NCBI GenBank assembly: GCA_028293265.1
Contig: JAQGPB010000370.1
Location: 1 to 8,691, forward strand
Direction: 5' to 3'
DNA: 8,691 nt
DNA from: Pedosphaera sp.
GTDB taxonomy: Bacteria; Verrucomicrobiota; Verrucomicrobiae; Limisphaerales; Pedosphaeraceae
Every line of letters begins with the position of its first letter. The stretch's first letter is position 1. A model generated the notes under the pieces. The model was not told the origin of the DNA and did not search any database. It saw only the letters and a program-made list of their open reading frames with translations. A program made the translations under genes and the position numbers. Below, one piece after another: positions 5,416 through 8,691 of this stretch.

Positions 5416-8131
5416 GCGCCATCTCCAATTCCAGCCAGAAACGGCTGCCGCCGGCGGGGTTGGGTGCCATGCCCGCAAAACCATCCATGCGTTCCATGGC
5501 TTTCGCGACAATGGCCAGGCCAATGCCGGTGCCGGAGTAATCATCGGTCGGGTGCAGGCGTTCAAAGACGCGAAATATCCGTTCGCGATATGCCGGTTCG
5601 ATGCCGATGCCGTTGTCCTCGACCCAAAGCCGAACGCGGGCACGGCGTTGCTCCGACCAAACATGGATGCGTGGCGCGACTTGCGGAGCCACGTAGGTAA
5701 GGGCGTTTTGCAGCAGATTGGCCAAGACCAGTTTCAAAAGCGTGGGGTCGGCCCACACCGCCGGCAACAGCCGGTCCACGCGCACCTCGGCGTTTTTGGC
5801 GGCGATTTCCCGGTTCATCCTGAGCAGAACGCTGTCAACAACCCCCGCCAATTCCACCCGGGTGATGCTCACGTGCAAATGGCCCAGCCGGCCATAAGCC
5901 AGCAAATCCAAAATGAGGCGGTCCATGCGGCTGGCAGCGGCAACAATCCGGTCGGCGTAATCCCTGCCTTCGGCATCCAGCCGGGCGGCCTGGCTTTCCG
6001 TAAGCAACTGGGTAAAGCTGGCCAGAGTCCGCAGGGGCGCGCGCAGATCATGGGCGACGTGGTAGAGGACACCTTCCAAGGACCGGATGCTTGATTCCAG
6101 CTTGGCGGTGCGCTTGTCCACGCGTTCTTCCAGCTCATGCGCGTATTGATCAATCTCTGCCTTGGCCGCTCGCAAAGCTTCCTCCGCGCGTTTCCGCTGG
6201 GTGATGTTCTCGGTGATGACCATGATGTTCGGCGGGTGGTCGGGGGCATCGGCCAGCAGGCAGACGCTGTTCTGCACCCAGATGATGCCACCGCCCTTGG
6301 TAATAAAACGTTTCTCAATGACGAAACCGGGCATTTTCCCCGCCAACATCTCCTGGAGCAACACGGCAGTACGGGGCCAGTCCTCCGGGTGCGTGAGGGC
6401 TTGAAATTCCAGTGTCATCAATTCTTCCCGGGGGTAGCCGGCGATGGCTGAGAAGGCCGGATTCACCTCCAGAAAATGACCGGCCAGATCCGCCAAGGCC
6501 AGGCCCACGGAAGCGCCGGCAAAAGCGGTCCGAAAGCGCGTCTCGCTCAGGCGCAACGCTTCTTCCGCCTGTTTGCGTCCGGTCACATCATGAAAGCTCC
6601 AGACCCGGCCCACAACCCGACCGCCCACGCGTTGGGGTTGCGAATTGCGTTCGAAGACCCGACCGTCTTTGAAAAGCAGTTCGTCCCGGCTCTCGGCTTC
6701 GGGCCGGCTCATCAATTCGCGGACTTGGCGCAAAAAGGCCTCCGGTTCCGCCAGTTGGTGGAGCACAAAATCTAGCATTTTGAAATCATCCTTGGTGGCC
6801 AGCAGGTCCTCGGGAATCCGCCACAGGGTTGCGAATTTCCGGTTATGGCTGACCACGTTTCCGGCGAGGTCCACCACCAGGATGCCATCGGTCGTGGATT
6901 CCAAAGTGGTGCTTAACAGGGAAAGGGTGTGCTGCAACTGCGCCTCCACCCGTTTTCGTTCCGTGATTTCACGCAGGATGCCAGTAAAAAAAACGCCCGG
7001 CCCTGACTTCCACATGGAAAGGGAAACTTCCGCGGGAAATTCCGTTCCATCCTTTCGCAGACCCGTCACCTCGAGCATCTTTCCAATCAAGCCGGTTTCG
7101 CCAGCGGTGAGAAACCGTTGCCGGCCCGCATCGCAGACAGCCCGAAATCTTGCTGGCGTGAGCATAGTGAGCGGCCGACCCAAAACCTCCGTCCCGGCAT
7201 AGCCGAAGATCCGCTCCGCGGCAGGATTGAATTGCGTGATGTTACCGGAGGCGTCTTCGGAGACGATGGCGTCGTTTGCGGTCTCGGCCAGCGTCCGCAG
7301 CCTTTCTTCATTGATCCTCAGCGCCTCCTCCGCCTGTTTGCGACGGGTGATGTCGAGGCTATGGATCATGACCATGTCCGGCGGCACAAACACATAAGTT
7401 ACATCGAGGTGCTTGAACTCTCCGGTGGACCTGAGCTGATAGAACATCTCGCGCCGGATGGCGGTCATTTCCTCAAAACAACGGGCAATCTCGCTGATGA
7501 TCTCCGGGGCATCCGGAAACAGTTCGTTGGCGCTTTTTCCGATCAGATCAGCAATATGCCCCTGGGTAAACATGTTGGCGGCGGCATTAAAATCCACCAG
7601 GACAAAACCTTTTTCCGGGTTTCTTCGCCAAGTATAGGTGGGCACGGGGAAGCCCTTGTATTGGGCCATGGCCCGTTCCTCGCTCTGTCGCAGCGCCTCC
7701 TGCGCCTGTTTGCGTTCCGTGATGTCGCGCACCAACTTGGAAAAGCCGATCAGCCGGCCGGATTGGTCATGCAAGGCGGTGATCACCACGCTGGCCCAAA
7801 AGCGGGAGCCGTCCTTCCGCACGCGCCAGCCTTCATCCTCGTCCCGGCCGTTGGCGGCCGCCTGCTTGAGTCCCAAGGAGGGCTTGCGTCGTTCAGCGTC
7901 TTCCGGGACATAAAGGCGTGTGAAGTGCTCTCCGAGGATTTCCTCGGCCCGGTAGCCGTACAGACGTTGGGCGCCGGCATTCCAGTGAATAATGTGACCT
8001 TCCGGGTCGAGCATGATGATGGCGTAGTCCCTGGCCTCATTCATCAACAGGCGAAAAAGCTCCTCGCTCTGCCGCGGCGCTCCCCCCGTCTTTCCGCGGC
8101 TTCCTGAATCAGTTTTTTCGTGAAGTTTCAT
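5408..8131 (-). CDS. Cytoplasmic sensor histidine kinase with five PAS domains
   Basis: A 907-residue kinase with no signal peptide or membrane segment, so it senses something inside the cell. Five PAS domains lie at about 22-139, 152-263, 274-391, 400-518 and 527-646, each ending in a DITERKQAEEALR-like linker. A probable coiled coil (647-690) leads to the H-box VAHDLRAPLR, with phosphoacceptor His694. The ATP-binding domain has the N-box LANLLQNAL (Asn809), DNGIGI (839-844), an F-box around RIFRVFERLH, and GTGIGLAI (867-874). PAS2 begins FPVPTYTWRR and carries VFVPPDMVMIHS, a distinctive PAS subtype. No LOV-type cysteine motif or evident haem or flavin signature was recognised, so the signal is unknown. 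It carries no receiver domain; the partner regulator is the overlapping downstream gene (8-base overlap, 5408-5415). An in-frame TGA two codons upstream of 8131 fixes the start or a later one. The catalytic core resembles phytochrome-like kinases that pair with Rcp1-type regulators. Confidence 0.93.
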   Translation of the reverse strand: MKLHEKTDSGSRGKTGGAPRQSEELFRLLMNEARDYAIIMLDPEGHIIHWNAGAQRLYGYRAEEILGEHFTRLYVPEDAERRKPSLGLKQAAANGRDEDEGWRVRKDGSRFWASVVITALHDQSGRLIGFSKLVRDITERKQAQEALRQSEERAMAQYKGFPVPTYTWRRNPEKGFVLVDFNAAANMFTQGHIADLIGKSANELFPDAPEIISEIARCFEEMTAIRREMFYQLRSTGEFKHLDVTYVFVPPDMVMIHSLDITRRKQAEEALRINEERLRTLAETANDAIVSEDASGNITQFNPAAERIFGYAGTEVLGRPLTMLTPARFRAVCDAGRQRFLTAGETGLIGKMLEVTGLRKDGTEFPAEVSLSMWKSGPGVFFTGILREITERKRVEAQLQHTLSLLSTTLESTTDGILVVDLAGNVVSHNRKFATLWRIPEDLLATKDDFKMLDFVLHQLAEPEAFLRQVRELMSRPEAESRDELLFKDGRVFERNSQPQRVGGRVVGRVWSFHDVTGRKQAEEALRLSETRFRTAFAGASVGLALADLAGHFLEVNPAFSAIAGYPREELMTLEFQALTHPEDWPRTAVLLQEMLAGKMPGFVIEKRFITKGGGIIWVQNSVCLLADAPDHPPNIMVITENITQRKRAEEALRAAKAEIDQYAHELEERVDKRTAKLESSIRSLEGVLYHVAHDLRAPLRTLASFTQLLTESQAARLDAEGRDYADRIVAAASRMDRLILDLLAYGRLGHLHVSITRVELAGVVDSVLLRMNREIAAKNAEVRVDRLLPAVWADPTLLKLVLANLLQNALTYVAPQVAPRIHVWSEQRRARVRLWVEDNGIGIEPAYRERIFRVFERLHPTDDYSGTGIGLAIVAKAMERMDGFAGMAPNPAGGSRFWLELEMAHE
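5416..5426 (-). promoter_or_regulatory. Ribosome binding site of the response regulator, inside the kinase gene
   Basis: GGAG (5426-5423 on the minus strand) lies 7 bases before the ATG at 5415, within the last codons of the kinase. With the 8-base overlap of stop and start, it decides the start codon and indicates translational coupling. Confidence 0.7.
6170..7726 (-). repeat. Five periodic internal repeats encoding the PAS-domain linkers
   Basis: The linker coding segments at 7682-7726, 7316-7354, 6932-6970, 6551-6589 and 6170-6208 are similar at DNA level, sharing a GCGCCTCCTCCGCCTGTTTG-like core on the plus strand. They recur every 124-128 codons. They encode the DxTxRKxAEEALR hinge after each PAS domain. 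The spacing fits successive duplication of a PAS-plus-linker module; the domain interiors have diverged much more than the linkers. Confidence 0.7.
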
Positions 8132-8357
8132 CGCTCATAGATTTTGGCATTTAAGCCGGGCCGAAGCCGCCTGTCACCCTTGCCTGCTCTGATGAACGGG
8201 GGAAGCAACTCCGCTATCCGGCTTGTGGATACCCTTGTCCCAACAAAACAAACTCGCCGGTTTCTGCCAGTGCGGCAAGCGGCAATTCTCGGAGATTTCG
8301 GCCGGAAAACTTCCAGCTCAAGTCGCCTTGGAGGCGCTTTCCTTTTTTCCAATTGGC
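8132..8357. other. Spacer upstream of the histidine kinase, no gene supported
   Basis: About 226 bases between the terminator of the preceding gene and the kinase start. A promoter for the kinase-regulator pair is expected here because a terminator lies just upstream, but I cannot identify convincing -35 and -10 boxes. A 74-codon minus-strand open frame (8352-8128) is present but its Arg/Pro-rich content looks non-coding. Confidence 0.5.
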
Positions 8358-8398
8358 AAAAAAAGCAAACCGCTGACCGCAGTTGGAAAAGGTTTGCT
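8358..8398 (-). terminator. Intrinsic terminator of the right-edge gene, overlapping its stop codon
   Basis: On the minus strand AGCAAACC (8398-8391) pairs perfectly with GGTTTGCT (8371-8364) and is followed by a run of seven T (8364-8358). The 19-base loop can form a small inner CTG/CAG stem. The first stem arm begins within the TAG stop codon (8399-8397). It isolates the right-edge gene from the kinase operon. Confidence 0.85.
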
Positions 8399-8691
8399 AT
8401 TCCAAAACATTTCGCAGCGCCGTTTCGTCGCCCGGACCGGCCAGAAGGTAAACCTGATTGCCGACCGTCCAGCCGGCGGTCATCAGTTTGCCGACGCGGT
8501 TGAACTCCGGTTTGACGGGGACGGGAACGTTGACGAAGGATGAGCGCTTGATCAGAAAGAGGTACAAATTCGTATTGCCGCCCGCGTCCAGGCCAAGCAG
8601 CGAGACGGGGTGATTATGCCAGGTGAAAACCGCGGCGCCCTTGACCGGAAATTTTTCGAGATTATGCGGCAGCGGGAAATCAACCGGCCCG
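8397..8691 (-). CDS. C-terminal fragment of an anti-sigma-factor-like protein (tentative)
   Basis: Ninety-seven codons are visible before the TAG; the N-terminal part lies beyond the right edge. The sequence has an alternating beta-strand character: KGAAVFTWHNHPVSLL, then NTNLYLFLIKRSSF, and finally GKLMTAGWTVGNQVYLLAG followed by PGDETALRNVLE. The pattern of a TAxW-x-GNxVYLLAGPGDE strand pair followed by a short closing helix resembles the extracytoplasmic C-terminal part of anti-sigma-factor-like membrane proteins in Verrucomicrobiota. Such genes usually sit directly after an extracytoplasmic-function sigma factor gene, which would be to the right of this window. No zinc-finger or membrane segment is visible in this fragment, so the family call is from recollection of pattern and is uncertain. 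That it is a real coding region is better supported, by the clean frame, the stop codon and the terminator overlapping it. Confidence 0.5.
   Translation of the reverse strand, partial: GPVDFPLPHNLEKFPVKGAAVFTWHNHPVSLLGLDAGGNTNLYLFLIKRSSFVNVPVPVKPEFNRVGKLMTAGWTVGNQVYLLAGPGDETALRNVLE

Noticed and set aside
5416..5664. 83-residue N-terminal extension of the response regulator frame
   Set aside because: It lies inside the kinase ATP-binding domain in another frame. The receiver fold begins right after the ATG at 5415, which has a proper ribosome binding site.
7118..8107. Plus-strand 329-codon open frame opposite the kinase
   Set aside because: Antisense shadow of well-conserved PAS coding sequence.
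8128..8352. Minus-strand 74-codon open frame whose stop overlaps the kinase start as ATGA
   Set aside because: The overlap looks like coupling, but the peptide is Arg/Pro-rich with no hydrophobic core pattern or recognisable motif, and no ribosome binding site was seen. Probably chance.

Overview
The window looks like a chromosomal segment from a Verrucomicrobiota bacterium, probably of the Pedosphaera/Limisphaerales type. This assignment is inferred, not proven. It rests on the moderately high GC of the coding regions, a small membrane-anchored HEAT-repeat protein of a style common in that phylum, a partial gene resembling anti-sigma-factor-like proteins of the phylum, and intergenic spacers filled with palindromic repeats that I remember from verrucomicrobial genomes. 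Every gene I can support is on the minus strand, so transcription runs from high to low coordinates.

Layout in the direction of transcription. (1) 8691-8397: C-terminal part of an anti-sigma-factor-like protein, cut by the window edge and closed by a clear intrinsic terminator (8358-8398). (2) 8131-5408: a 907-residue cytoplasmic hybrid-free histidine kinase with five PAS domains, overlapping by 8 bases a 140-residue single-domain response regulator of the Rcp1/CheY type (5415-4993). (3) 4912-2849: full-length transketolase. (4) 2848-2257: a 592-base spacer with no credible gene, containing at least four different palindromic elements. (5) 2256-1777: an RpiB-family sugar-phosphate isomerase. 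(6) 1689-1045: a small HEAT-repeat membrane-anchored protein in a visibly AT-richer island, bracketed by a 22-bp inverted repeat (892-913 and 1758-1779). (7) 885-1: the first 295 residues of rhamnulokinase, running off the left edge.

How the genes fit together. Transketolase and RpiB belong to the non-oxidative pentose phosphate pathway, and rhamnulokinase feeds L-rhamnose catabolism, so the left two thirds is a loose carbohydrate-metabolism cluster. The kinase/regulator pair is translationally coupled and very probably forms one phosphotransfer unit. Its output is unknown because the regulator has no effector domain. No terminator was seen between the regulator and transketolase (80 bases), so some read-through is possible.

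I found no complete mobile element, CRISPR array, tRNA, rRNA or clear novel system. The parts least explained by ordinary gene content are the inverted-repeat-bracketed HEAT island and the repeat-packed spacer downstream of transketolase.
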